DNA of 20,646 nucleotides from an uncultured Lysobacteraceae bacterium (GCA_946480825.1 CAMLLG010000066.1:1-20646), one strand, 5' to 3'; positions 8,433 to 16,368 are shown, counted from the stretch's first letter. Program-made: numbers and translations. Notes: generated by a model not told the origin, from the letters alone.

Positions 8433-9290
8433 ATGAACAGCGAAACTCCAAAGGAACACGCGTCAACGGAGCATGCGCCCGGTCACAACGACGGCGCCAG
8501 TCAGTCCTCCGCCCCTCAGGGCCGCGAAACCCCGGGCTCGATCGGGCTCGAACTTCTCGAACAACACGACGACTTCGATATCCACGGGGGCGGCGACGTC
8601 TTCGGCGACAACGACGACGGCATCAATACGTTGATGGCGCACGAACGCAAGCTGAGCGCCGGCGAGCAGAGGACATTGCTCGCGATGCGACGTCGCGCCA
8701 TCGACGACGATCCCGAAGAACAGGTTGAAATGCAGAGCGGCCGACGGCATCTGCTGTGGCAGATGCACAACGCCAAGCATGGCGGTGACGCCATGTCGCC
8801 GATGAGCGCGACCAACACTCCTGGACAGGCCACCGAACCGGCTGCGGACACCGCACCCGCCACGCCCGTGCTGCTGAACGACGCCGCCAACCCGGACAAG
8901 CCGATGTACGACGCGGTGCTGAAAGGCGTGAACGGCCTCGATCCCGCACGCATCACGCTGACCGCCGAAGAACAGGCCAACGTCGCCGGCGCGCTCACCG
9001 CCAGCATGGCGCAGACGCCGGGCTTCAACCGGGCGACGATGGACTTCTCGTCGATGACCATCGCGCTCAGCGAAAACGGTGATCGCCTGTTCCTGATCAA
9101 TCATCAGAATCCCGGCGCACCGGACGCGTTGCGCGCCAGCGTCGCGCTGGACACGGCGCGGGCGCAGACGCTCGAAGCCAGCAGCGGGCAGATGCTCGTG
9201 GCCCAGACGGTCGAGCCGCAGCAGAAGCCGAACCTGGAGCAGACGATCCCGGGCGAACAACCGGCGATCGCGCCACGAAGTATCGCCTGA
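8433..9290 (+). CDS. XVIPCD-like domain protein, candidate X-type T4SS effector
   Basis: A 285-residue, hydrophilic, acidic protein without signal peptide or membrane segment. Residues 149-262 fit the Xanthomonadales VirD4-interacting-protein conserved domain (XVIPCD), the C-terminal signal that recruits toxins to the bacteria-killing type IV secretion system. The pattern seen is ANPDKPMYDAVLKGVNGLD, a middle helix with EEQANVAGALT, GFNR at 197-200, then GDRLFLINHQNPGAPDALRASVALDTARA and LEASSGQ. The tail is glutamine-rich, as described for this domain. The canonical GLxRIDHV and FAVQG motifs are only loosely kept, so this is a diverged member. Residues 1-145 (acidic, with a charged helical stretch near 68-115) match no toxin fold I recognise. 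The start ATG 8433 has AGGA eight bases upstream. It is one of only two plus-strand genes here and has no small lipoprotein immunity gene beside it. Confidence 0.68.
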   Translation: MNSETPKEHASTEHAPGHNDGASQSSAPQGRETPGSIGLELLEQHDDFDIHGGGDVFGDNDDGINTLMAHERKLSAGEQRTLLAMRRRAIDDDPEEQVEMQSGRRHLLWQMHNAKHGGDAMSPMSATNTPGQATEPAADTAPATPVLLNDAANPDKPMYDAVLKGVNGLDPARITLTAEEQANVAGALTASMAQTPGFNRATMDFSSMTIALSENGDRLFLINHQNPGAPDALRASVALDTARAQTLEASSGQMLVAQTVEPQQKPNLEQTIPGEQPAIAPRSIA

Positions 9291-9312
9291 CGGCCGACTT
9301 CAAGGCACACCC

Positions 9313-9350
9313 GAACACGCCCGCGTCCGATCGACGCGGGCGTGTTCGTT
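9313..9350. terminator. Bidirectional hairpin terminator between convergent genes
   Basis: Arms 9313-9327 and 9333-9347 are perfect 15-base reverse complements around a 5-base loop, followed on the plus strand by the short T-rich GTTTGG. It lies between the stop of the XVIPCD-like gene (9290) and the stop of rlmD (9382) and probably ends both transcripts. Confidence 0.75.
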
Positions 9351-9381
9351 TGGCGTCATTGCGGGTATGGCGTCGGACGCC

Positions 9382-10749
9382 TTACTTCGGTTCGAACACC
9401 GCGATCGACTCGACGTGAGCGGTGTGCGGGAACATGTCCATCACCCCGGCGGCCTTCAGCGCCCAACCGCGTTCGTTGACCAGATAACCGGCATCGCGCG
9501 CCAGCGATGCCGGATGGCAGCTGACATAGACGATCCGCTTCAGGCCCTTGAGCGGCAACTGCTTCAACACGCCATCGGCACCGGAACGCGGCGGGTCCAG
9601 CAGCAGGCGGTCGAAGCCTGCGCGCATCCAGGCATGCCCCGACAGATCCTGGGCCAGGTCGGCGGCGTGGAACTGCACATTGTCCAGTCCGTTGTGCACT
9701 GCGTTCTCGCGCGCACGCGCCACCAGGCCGGCCTCGCCTTCCACGCCGACGACCTCGCGCGCGACGCGCGCCAGCGGCAGCGTGAAATTGCCCAGCCCGC
9801 AGAACAGATCGAGCACGCGGTCGCCGGGCTGCACGTCCAGCAGATCCAGCGCGAGCGCGATCATCCTGTCGTTGAGCCCGGCGTTGACCTGGATGAAATC
9901 CAGCGGCCGGAACTTCAGTTCGACATCCCACCGCGCCAGCCGGAACGCCAGCGGCGCCGCGTCCTCCGCGGCGGGCTCGGGCCACAGTCGATGCACCGAA
10001 TCGATGCCGCCCGGCTGCAGGAAGATCGCGAACCCTTCCGCCTGCGCGAACGCGACCAGCGCCGCGCGGTCGCGTTCGCCGAGCGGCTGCAGATGGCGGA
10101 AGACCAGCGCGACACCGCCGAATCCGGGCGAGGCGTCGCCGGCGATGAACTCGATCTGCGGAATGTCGCGGCGCGCGTCCATGGCATCGACCAGCGCCGA
10201 AATCGCCCCGAGTTTTCCGCCGATCTGCGGGATGACGGTGTGGCACTCAGACAGATCGGCGACGAAGCGCGGATCGGTTTCGCGGAAACCGACCAGCGTC
10301 TTGTCCTTCTTTTCGACCCGGCGCACCGACAGGCGACCCTTGCGACGATAGCCCCACGCGGCATCGGTCAGCGGCGGCAAGAGTTCGCGGGTCTCGACAT
10401 GGCCGATGCGCTGCAGATTGTCGAGCAGCACCTGCTGCTTGCCGAGGATCTGTTTGTCTTCGGCCAGATGCTGCAGCACGCAGCCGCCGCAGGTGCCGAA
10501 GTGCGGACAGCGCGGCGCGACGCGGTCCGGCGAGGCGGTCAGCACCTCGACCGTCGCCGCCTCGTCGAAATGCCGCGATTTTCCGGTCTGTTTCGCCATC
10601 ACCCGCTCGCCCGGCAACGCACCGGCCACGAACACGGTCTTGCCGGCGTGCGGATCGCCTTCCGGACGGCGCGCGACGCCTCGGCCATCGTGGGTCAACG
10701 CGGTGATGTCGAGGGCGAGCGGGGTCTGGTCGATGCGGTTGCGGGCCAC
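9382..10749 (-). CDS. rlmD: 23S rRNA (uracil-1939-C5)-methyltransferase RlmD
   Basis: A 455-residue RNA m5U methyltransferase that methylates U1939 of 23S rRNA using S-adenosylmethionine. An N-terminal TRAM domain (about 10-70) is followed by the 4Fe-4S cluster cysteines Cys81, Cys87, Cys90 and Cys169. The catalytic domain has the SAM motif DLFCGLGNFTLPLA at 314-327, DPPRSG at 385-390, the nucleophile Cys411 in YVSCHP, and the general base Glu447. All residues needed for activity are visible. GTG 10749 is preferred: it places the TRAM domain correctly, and a promoter candidate lies just upstream. The longer in-frame reading to 10899 would add unconserved residues. It has no clear ribosome binding site. 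It is flanked on both sides by XVIPCD-like genes. Confidence 0.95.
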   Translation of the reverse strand: MARNRIDQTPLALDITALTHDGRGVARRPEGDPHAGKTVFVAGALPGERVMAKQTGKSRHFDEAATVEVLTASPDRVAPRCPHFGTCGGCVLQHLAEDKQILGKQQVLLDNLQRIGHVETRELLPPLTDAAWGYRRKGRLSVRRVEKKDKTLVGFRETDPRFVADLSECHTVIPQIGGKLGAISALVDAMDARRDIPQIEFIAGDASPGFGGVALVFRHLQPLGERDRAALVAFAQAEGFAIFLQPGGIDSVHRLWPEPAAEDAAPLAFRLARWDVELKFRPLDFIQVNAGLNDRMIALALDLLDVQPGDRVLDLFCGLGNFTLPLARVAREVVGVEGEAGLVARARENAVHNGLDNVQFHAADLAQDLSGHAWMRAGFDRLLLDPPRSGADGVLKQLPLKGLKRIVYVSCHPASLARDAGYLVNERGWALKAAGVMDMFPHTAHVESIAVFEPK

Positions 10750-10779
10750 TGCGCGACTGGTGCCATCTGAAGGGGGGAA

Positions 10780-10809
10780 ATTATCGCATCCGCGAACACC
10801 GACTGTCTT
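10780..10809 (-). promoter_or_regulatory. Candidate promoter of rlmD
   Basis: On the minus strand AAGACA (10809-10804) and GATAAT (10785-10780) are separated by 18 bases, matching four and five of six consensus positions. Transcription would begin near 10773, about 24 bases before the GTG at 10749. This supports that start and makes rlmD independent of the upstream gene. Confidence 0.5.
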
Positions 10810-10914
10810 CGGCGCAGAAGTTCTCCTGTGCTCAGGTCGTGCCGCTGAACCCTCCGGACGCATCGAAACCACGCTGGATGGAACAGAACAATCGTTCAAG
10901 CCATGAAATCGGAG

Positions 10915-11931
10915 TCAGGCAAGACTGGGGCCTGCCCGATACGCTTCCCGAGCCTCCGCGCCTTGGCTGTGAGCCGCAAGCAAAGCATTGACCTGATCGA
11001 GCTTTGCGTTGCTGGCTTCGACCGGAATCGTGACCGCGGACGCTACGTCGATGGTCGAACGTTTGGCCCACAGCGCCGAAGGATCTTCAGTATTGGTAAT
11101 GAAAGCGCGAGTGGCATCAGCATTCATGCGTACACTACCGATCGAATCCAGTCCGTCGACCTTGCTCTGCACCGTCGCCACCGCCGCCAGTCGTTCGCTC
11201 GCGGCATCGGGTGCGCGCCCACGCGACTCTTCGATGGCGGCGATCTCAGCATACGCTTTGAGGAAGCGCGGATTGTCCGCGCTCTGCGGATCGCGCATGT
11301 CCGCACTCGCATGAAGTTGCGCATCGCTGCGGGACGCCGAGGAAACAAGAGGTTCCAGAGGACCCGTTTCGCCTGCTGCCGGCGGAAGATCAAGGCTCGA
11401 TGTCAACAACGGATCGGGACATTCCTCACCACGCTCGATGGCATCCGCGACAGCGTCCGCCATGCTGGCGTAGTTTTCCGCATCAGAAGTGTGACGGAGG
11501 ACTTCCTCGAACTGATCAAGTTCTTCAGCATCAGCCCGGGAGGACCCCGGCTTCTGCTCATCGAGCGGCAAGGACGGATCCCAGTCTGGCCACGTGGCAT
11601 CGGAAGCTTCGCCCTCCAGGACTTCCGCAGCATCCGCCGCCGCCGCAGATTTATCGGCAGCATTGCGAGCGGCCTCCGGATCATCGCAAGCTGCTCGAGC
11701 TTCATACCATCCAAGCTCCGACTCCCTAGCGAGCCTTTCGGCTTCCCTTTGTGCTTCCGTGTAATTGAAGCCGGTCGAGGACCCGATGGAATCCCCTTCC
11801 GTCTGCGCGAGATAGATTTTCGGATCGCCGCCCTGCACAAGTGTCGTGTCCGTCACTGAACTTGAAGTCGTCGTCAAAGCAGGGCTCCATTGGCTAAAGA
11901 AAGGCTGCAGGACGACAACACGCGACGTCAT
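10915..11931 (-). CDS. XVIPCD-like domain protein, second candidate X-type T4SS effector
   Basis: A 338-residue acidic, alanine/serine-rich protein with no signal peptide or membrane segment. Residues 213-318 show the XVIPCD pattern: RDPQSADNPRFLKAYAEIAAIEESRGRAPD, SERLAAVA, GLDSIGSVRM (position of the GLxRIDHV motif), then AFITNTEDP and RSTIDVASAVTIPVEAS. The order of these blocks is the same as in the protein encoded at 8433-9290, which supports a shared domain. The N-terminal 210 residues (helical, with many Glu/Asp/Ala, plus WPDWDPSLP near 114-122) match no toxin family I can name. The nucleotide sequence looks visibly less GC-rich than its neighbours, suggesting transfer. ATG 11931 is supported by a good -10 22 bases upstream, although no ribosome binding site is seen. 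GTG codons at residues 26 and 32 are alternatives. No adjacent lipoprotein immunity gene is obvious. Confidence 0.68.
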   Translation of the reverse strand: MTSRVVVLQPFFSQWSPALTTTSSSVTDTTLVQGGDPKIYLAQTEGDSIGSSTGFNYTEAQREAERLARESELGWYEARAACDDPEAARNAADKSAAAADAAEVLEGEASDATWPDWDPSLPLDEQKPGSSRADAEELDQFEEVLRHTSDAENYASMADAVADAIERGEECPDPLLTSSLDLPPAAGETGPLEPLVSSASRSDAQLHASADMRDPQSADNPRFLKAYAEIAAIEESRGRAPDAASERLAAVATVQSKVDGLDSIGSVRMNADATRAFITNTEDPSALWAKRSTIDVASAVTIPVEASNAKLDQVNALLAAHSQGAEAREAYRAGPSLA

Positions 11932-11952
11932 GCGATTCGGGAAAAATCGGGA

Positions 11953-11958
11953 AGTATA
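11953..11958 (-). promoter_or_regulatory. -10 element of the second XVIPCD-like gene
   Basis: TATACT on the minus strand (five of six) lies 22 bases before ATG 11931. TTCGTA stands 17 bases further upstream as a poor -35. The surrounding 11935-11985 is AT-rich compared with the rest of the window. Confidence 0.5.
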
Positions 11959-12020
11959 GACAAAATCTACGACGTTACGAAGCCCTCTCGTCGATACTCC
12001 TCAGCAATTCGCTGCGAACG

Positions 12021-12042
12021 GGCGCCTCGGCGGAGAGGCGCC
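12021..12042. terminator. Hairpin after the DUF1318 lipoprotein gene
   Basis: GGCGCCTC (12021-12028) and GAGGCGCC (12035-12042) form an 8-bp stem with a 6-base loop, 15 bases past the stop of the lipoprotein gene. There is no T-run, so it is a weak or Rho-assisted terminator candidate separating that gene from the XVIPCD-like gene downstream. Confidence 0.45.
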
Positions 12043-12057
12043 ATGCTGGCGCAACAT

Positions 12058-12675
12058 TTATTTCTGCTTCCACGCACCGCCGCGCTGGTACCACCAGCCG
12101 GCGCGGGCGCTGTCGACCCATTGCTTCGCGAACACGCTGCGGATCTGGCCTTCCCATTCCGGGTGGCCGTTGGCGACGGCGATCTCGCGATAGACCGCCT
12201 TGCGGTCGCGATTCTCGTCGGCGACGGCGGTGTTCACCGGCACGCGATCCTTCAGCGCCAGCGCCGCGGCATCGCGCACCACCACCAGGCCATCTTCGGT
12301 GAAACCGAGCGCACCGGAATCGAAATGCGCGCGGAGCTGGCTGTCGAAACGGCGCTCCATGCGTGACTGGATCGCCGCGATCGCGGGCGTCTGGATGTTG
12401 AAATCGGGCGTCTGGGCGTGGGCCGTCGAAATGCCCAGCAACATCAGCGGATCGAAGGAGGCGATCTGGAATCCGGGCCGCGGGGCCCGGTACGCCATGC
12501 CGCCGCCGCTGTCGGCACCGCCCTGCGGTTTGGCCGCCTCGGCCTCGTTGATGACCTTCTCGACGAAGACCTTGGCCGCTTCCTTGGCCTCGGCGGCCGG
12601 GAAGTACACGTTGATGGTGACGCAGGCGCTGAGCAACAGCGAAGCGACCATGGAAGCTCCCAACAGACGGCGCAT
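12058..12675 (-). CDS. DUF1318 (YdbL-type) lipoprotein, possible YnbE-YdbL fusion
   Basis: A 205-residue envelope lipoprotein. The N-terminus MRRLLGASMVASLLLSAC has a lipobox, LSAC, with lipidated Cys18, followed by VTINVYFPAAEAKEAAKVFVEKVI. The C-terminal 145-205 is the DUF1318 domain of E. coli YdbL (VNTAVADENRDRKAVYREIA... ending WWYQRGGAWKQK). Between them, PLMLLGISTAHAQ at 76-88 looks like a second signal-peptide end with an AxA cleavage motif. E. coli encodes YdbH, the small lipoprotein YnbE and the secreted YdbL as separate genes; here ynbE is missing and this one protein carries a lipoprotein head and a YdbL tail. ATG 12675 has GGAG eight bases upstream. It lies 31 bases after the YdbH-like gene, in one operon. 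A role in phospholipid movement between membranes is inferred from the family. Confidence 0.82.
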   Translation of the reverse strand: MRRLLGASMVASLLLSACVTINVYFPAAEAKEAAKVFVEKVINEAEAAKPQGGADSGGGMAYRAPRPGFQIASFDPLMLLGISTAHAQTPDFNIQTPAIAAIQSRMERRFDSQLRAHFDSGALGFTEDGLVVVRDAAALALKDRVPVNTAVADENRDRKAVYREIAVANGHPEWEGQIRSVFAKQWVDSARAGWWYQRGGAWKQK

Positions 12676-12706
12676 GTTCGACACTCCAGAAAGGATAAGG
12701 GGAAGC

Positions 12707-14749
12707 TTACTCGACCACCGGGGAGAGTTCGCCACTGCCGACCGCCTGCAGGCGTTCGAGCAACGTCGGCCAGTCCACCCGGCGATTGAACCCGACCACG
12801 TTGAGGCGCGGAACCCCCGCGCCTTCGACGATAGTAAATCCACCGGGGCCTGAACCCGAACCCGCCGCACCGTCGAGGCCGGCCATCTCGCAGACGCCGT
12901 TGTTGAGCCGGCAGGCGATGCCGATCCGGCGATAGCCGAAATCCTCGAACAGTCCTATCAACTGACCCTGCAGGGTGCTCACGAACGAAGCGTCGCCGAC
13001 GCTGGAAATGTTCTGCACCGCGCGCTGGCTGATGCGCTGGCGCACGCCGCGCTTTTTCTCGGTGTGCAGTTCGGCGTCGAAGGCGGTGGCGGTCCAGTCG
13101 ACCAGACGCAGTTCGCGGATGCCGCCGTGCAGGCGGCCGCTGATGCTGCCGAAATCGAACACTTCGGTGACCGACAGCAGATCGAGATCCTCCAGCGCGA
13201 GATCCGCCGACAGCGACGGCGCGACGCCGAACGGCCGCTCCATCGCCAGCGACGACACCAGGACCCGGCCGTCGAACACCCGCATCTCCAGCCCCCCCTC
13301 GAACACCAGCCGGTCACCCGCGTAGCGGGCGTCGGGAATGGTGCCGCTGAGCGTGCCGCGGAATGCCGGCCAGCCGAGATTCTTCGCGAGCGTGCCGACA
13401 TCGATCGCGTCGAGCGTGAGGCCGAAGTTCGCTTCCAACCCGCGTTCGCCCGACGGCGGGCGCAACCGGAAGCGATCGAAGCGCAGGCGTCCACCGACCG
13501 CCGGCACCGTGGCCGGCGCGCTCAGGCCGATGCCGCCGTCGGCGCTCCGCAACGGCAGCGTCGAAGCGCCGAAATCGAGCCCATAGAGTTGGCCGCTGCG
13601 CCAGCGCAGCGCGCTGTCGACGCTGGCATCGCCCGAGAAACGCACATCGCCGTCGAGGCCGTCGAAACGGAACATGCCGCTGCCTTCGCGCACATCGACC
13701 GCATCGAAATGCGCATCGAAACCGCGCAGGCCGTTCGCATCCAGACGCAGCCGGCTACGCAAACCGCCGGCGAGCGCAAGATCGCCCAGACCGAAGCCGC
13801 CGAGCCAGCCGGACAGATAACGCTGGGGCACCGGCGCCAGATCGTTGCTGGCCACCTCGATGTCGAGCGCGCGCAGCGCGCCATCGGACGCGAGCGCGGC
13901 CTCGCCGCGCGCGGCCAGGGTGCCGCCGTCGCGCCAGTCGATGACCGGCAGACGCCAACCGGCATCGTCGCCGACGGCCTCGATGCGCAATGCCACCGGC
14001 GTCGGCGGCAGCGCGACATAGGCGCTGCCGAACAGAAATTCGCCGCCGCGCAGTTCGCCATCGAGCGCGATGCGCTGTTCGTTCGCGGCGCTGCGGTAAT
14101 CCAATGCGAATCGCGCGCCGAGACCTTCCGCGGCGATGGTGGCATCGGGCGTTTCCAGCGCGGCCGCCTGCAGCGTCAACGGTCCGGCGACGCGCAGCGG
14201 ACGATCCGCGGGCGCGCTGACGACGAGCCGGCCATCCATCAGTCCATTCTTGAAGCGGCCGTCGGCCCAGGCGCGACCGAGCAGCGCCTGCGCCCAGATC
14301 AGCGGCACCTGCACCAGATCGATGCGGGTGTCGTCGGGCGCCGCGGCCTGGCGATGCACTTCCAAACGCGCCGCGCCTTGGCGCAGCACCACATCGGTGT
14401 AAGCGGTGCCGAGATCGACGCCGAGCCGCAGCGGATCGCCGCGACCGGCGCGCAGGTCGCCGTCGCAGCGCCAACCGCCGGAGGCATCGCGCTGCAGCGG
14501 ACATTGCCAGACGAGATCGCGGAAGCGGTAACCGAGCTCCGGGGCATCGAGCGTGCCGACCTTCAATCGCAGGGTGCCGCGATCGGCCTGCGCCGGCCAG
14601 TCGAGGCGTACATCCACCCGTTCCAGCGTGGCCAGTCCGGTCGCGATCCGCGCGATGGATGCGGTCGCGGCGCGCGCCTGCGTGGCCTGCGGCCAGCAGG
14701 CCGCGCACAGCGCGAGCGACAACAGGATGCGTAAGATGCGCAAAGACAT
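12707..14749 (-). CDS. YdbH-family AsmA-like intermembrane lipid transport protein
   Basis: A 680-residue periplasm-spanning protein. Residues 1-28 form a signal peptide or membrane anchor (MSLRILRILLSLALCAACWP, then an ARA cleavage site). The rest is long runs of alternating beta strands, as in AsmA-like bridge proteins that carry phospholipids from inner to outer membrane. The C-terminal block is the most characteristic of YdbH: RISQRAVQNISSVG, then FGYRRIGIACRLNNGVCEMAGL, GFTIVEGAGVPRLNVVGFNRRVDWPTLLERL. It is shorter than E. coli YdbH (879). ATG 14749 is chosen because it opens the signal peptide; the ribosome binding site is weak. It is followed by the DUF1318 lipoprotein gene and is divergent from the receiver-Hpt gene, with only 24 bases between the two start codons. 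Confidence 0.82.
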   Translation of the reverse strand: MSLRILRILLSLALCAACWPQATQARAATASIARIATGLATLERVDVRLDWPAQADRGTLRLKVGTLDAPELGYRFRDLVWQCPLQRDASGGWRCDGDLRAGRGDPLRLGVDLGTAYTDVVLRQGAARLEVHRQAAAPDDTRIDLVQVPLIWAQALLGRAWADGRFKNGLMDGRLVVSAPADRPLRVAGPLTLQAAALETPDATIAAEGLGARFALDYRSAANEQRIALDGELRGGEFLFGSAYVALPPTPVALRIEAVGDDAGWRLPVIDWRDGGTLAARGEAALASDGALRALDIEVASNDLAPVPQRYLSGWLGGFGLGDLALAGGLRSRLRLDANGLRGFDAHFDAVDVREGSGMFRFDGLDGDVRFSGDASVDSALRWRSGQLYGLDFGASTLPLRSADGGIGLSAPATVPAVGGRLRFDRFRLRPPSGERGLEANFGLTLDAIDVGTLAKNLGWPAFRGTLSGTIPDARYAGDRLVFEGGLEMRVFDGRVLVSSLAMERPFGVAPSLSADLALEDLDLLSVTEVFDFGSISGRLHGGIRELRLVDWTATAFDAELHTEKKRGVRQRISQRAVQNISSVGDASFVSTLQGQLIGLFEDFGYRRIGIACRLNNGVCEMAGLDGAAGSGSGPGGFTIVEGAGVPRLNVVGFNRRVDWPTLLERLQAVGSGELSPVVE

Positions 14750-14773
14750 GGCCGTCAGAGTAAACGACCCGCG

Positions 14774-15574
14774 ATGAACGCATCCGTCCCGCCGCCGTCG
14801 AATCCTTCGCGCCCCGTCGCCCTGCCCCGCATCCTGCTGCTGGAAGACGACCCGGTGAGCGCCGCCTTCCTCGCCGCGGGAATCGAAGCGCTGCCGGCCG
14901 CGGTCGATCTGGCAGGTTCGCTGGCCGAAGCGCGAGGCATAGCCGAGCAGCGTCAGCATGATCTCTGGCTGTTCGACGCCAACCTGCCGGACGGCCGCGG
15001 CGATGGGTTGCTGGCGGAACTGCGGGCGCGCGAACTCGCGACGCCCGCGCTGGCGCATACGGCGGATCTGCGGCGCGAGGAACGCGATGCGCTGATCGCC
15101 GCCGGTTTCGTCGAGGTGCTGCCGAAACCGCTCACGCTCGCGCAACTGCAGAACGCACTGCGCCGCGCGCTGGGCATCGCGGCCGCAGGCGTCGACATTC
15201 GAACGCCCTCGCCGTCATCGGAAGACGGCGCACACGCGCCTATCTGGGACGACGCCATCGCGCTGCGCGCCCTCAACGGCCAGCGCGCGCACGTCGACAC
15301 GATGCGCGCGTTGTTCCGCGACGAATTGCCTCAGACCTTGGCACGGATCGCCGAGGCCTTTACGCGCGCCGATGCCGACGCGCTGCGCGCGGAACTGCAC
15401 AAGCTGCAGGCGGCCTGCGGCTTCACCGGCGCGAGCCGATTGGCCACCGCGCTGGATGCGCTGCGGGCGACGCCGGATTCGGTCACGGCGCATGCGCGCT
15501 TCGAACGCGCGGCTCAGGACACGTTGTCGTCGGACACGTTGCCGTCAGGCATGCGGTCGTCGCCGGCCGATTGA
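14774..15574 (+). CDS. Receiver-Hpt phosphorelay protein
   Basis: A 266-residue two-domain signalling protein without a DNA-binding or enzyme output. The receiver domain (18-135) has the acidic pair Glu24/Asp25 with Asp26, the phosphoacceptor Asp68 ([12 protein letters not shown]), Thr96 and Lys118 (LPKP), so it should be phosphorylatable. The Hpt domain (about 160-250) has the phosphotransfer histidine His209 in [18 protein letters not shown], at family spacing to the following GxxGA motif. Such proteins pass phosphate between a hybrid histidine kinase and a final regulator. No kinase is encoded nearby, so the partner is elsewhere. The last 61 bases overlap the end of recO on the other strand. 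The 16-residue tail after about 250 is unconserved and repetitive. Confidence 0.88.
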   Translation: MNASVPPPSNPSRPVALPRILLLEDDPVSAAFLAAGIEALPAAVDLAGSLAEARGIAEQRQHDLWLFDANLPDGRGDGLLAELRARELATPALAHTADLRREERDALIAAGFVEVLPKPLTLAQLQNALRRALGIAAAGVDIRTPSPSSEDGAHAPIWDDAIALRALNGQRAHVDTMRALFRDELPQTLARIAEAFTRADADALRAELHKLQAACGFTGASRLATALDALRATPDSVTAHARFERAAQDTLSSDTLPSGMRSSPAD

Positions 15575-16329
15575 GCCGTGGGCACCGCCGCGGTCGCATC
15601 GCCGCGCGGCAAGGCCGCGATCAGTTCCCACGATTTCAGCCCGCGGCCGCCGAGATGGTGCAGCAGCAGCGTGCGCATCGCCCGGCGCAGACCCGGCATG
15701 TCTTCGGCGCAGGGCTCGCGATCGGCGGCGAGATCCAGCAGCGCACGGCCGGTCGCAGTCCGATTGCGATCCACGCGGTTCGCGTTCGCCGCTTCGCCGA
15801 GCACCCGACGCGGGCCGTGTTCGGCATCGAGGCCATAGCGCGCGGCCGGATCGATCGCGGCACCGTCGCCATCGCAGTCCCAGGCGAACCCGACGCCCAG
15901 CGCGTCCAACAAATCGCGTTCGAAGCGCCGCAGCGTCCACGCCAGCGGCAGATCGACCAGACCCAGCCGCGCACGGGTCTCGCCGTAGATCGCATACAGC
16001 ACACCGACACCGTCATGGCGCGGCGCCAGGCGCAGCATCAGTTCGTTGAGATAGAAGCCCGCGAGCATCGCGTCGCCGTGCAGTCGCGGCGCTTCGTCGA
16101 TGGCCTCGGCGGCGTTGAGATGCGCAAGCTCACCGCGCTGCACGGCGTCGAAGCGGATGTGCTGCAGCGGCTGCAGCGCCGCGCGCAACGGCTGTTTTTT
16201 CGGCCCGTGCACGCCGCGCGCGACCAAGCCGACACGGCCGTGCTCGCGACTCAGCACTTCGACCAGCAGGCTGGTCTCGCGCCAGGCGCGGGCGTGGAGG
16301 ACGAAGGCGGGTTCGGCGGTATAGCGCAT
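15514..16329 (-). CDS. recO: DNA repair protein RecO
   Basis: A 271-residue recombination mediator that works with RecR to load RecA on SSB-coated single-stranded DNA at gaps. The N-terminal OB fold is clear ([35 protein letters not shown] at 6-40). The central helical domain has [15 protein letters not shown] at about 92-106, and KSWELIAAL near 233-241 matches the family's C-terminal helix. It exceeds the usual 230-245 residues by a low-complexity tail ending GNVSDDNVS, which is encoded in the part that overlaps the receiver-Hpt gene. It is the last gene of the lepB-rnc-era-recO operon, 39 bases after the small accessory gene. No strong ribosome binding site precedes ATG 16329. Confidence 0.93.
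   Translation of the reverse strand: MRYTAEPAFVLHARAWRETSLLVEVLSREHGRVGLVARGVHGPKKQPLRAALQPLQHIRFDAVQRGELAHLNAAEAIDEAPRLHGDAMLAGFYLNELMLRLAPRHDGVGVLYAIYGETRARLGLVDLPLAWTLRRFERDLLDALGVGFAWDCDGDGAAIDPAARYGLDAEHGPRRVLGEAANANRVDRNRTATGRALLDLAADREPCAEDMPGLRRAMRTLLLHHLGGRGLKSWELIAALPRGDATAAVPTAQSAGDDRMPDGNVSDDNVS
15517..15546. repeat. 15-bp tandem duplication inside the recO/receiver-Hpt overlap
   Basis: GGACACGTTGTCGTC at 15517-15531 is followed directly by GGACACGTTGCCGTC at 15532-15546 (14 of 15 identical). Because the unit is a multiple of three it keeps both reading frames and adds the repeats [10 protein letters not shown] to one protein and GNVSD/DNVS to the other. Confidence 0.85.
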
Positions 16330-16368
16330 CGAACGCCAAGCGTCAAAATGAAACTTGCAACGAAGAGG

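Noticed and set aside
12058..12675. The lipoprotein as immunity partner of the adjacent XVIPCD-like gene
   Set aside because: It carries a DUF1318 domain, is coupled to the YdbH-like gene, and is separated from the XVIPCD-like gene by a hairpin and that gene's own promoter.
13064..14734. 556-codon plus-strand open frame opposite the YdbH-like gene
   Set aside because: It is a shadow frame; the minus strand has a signal peptide and the YdbH C-terminal block.
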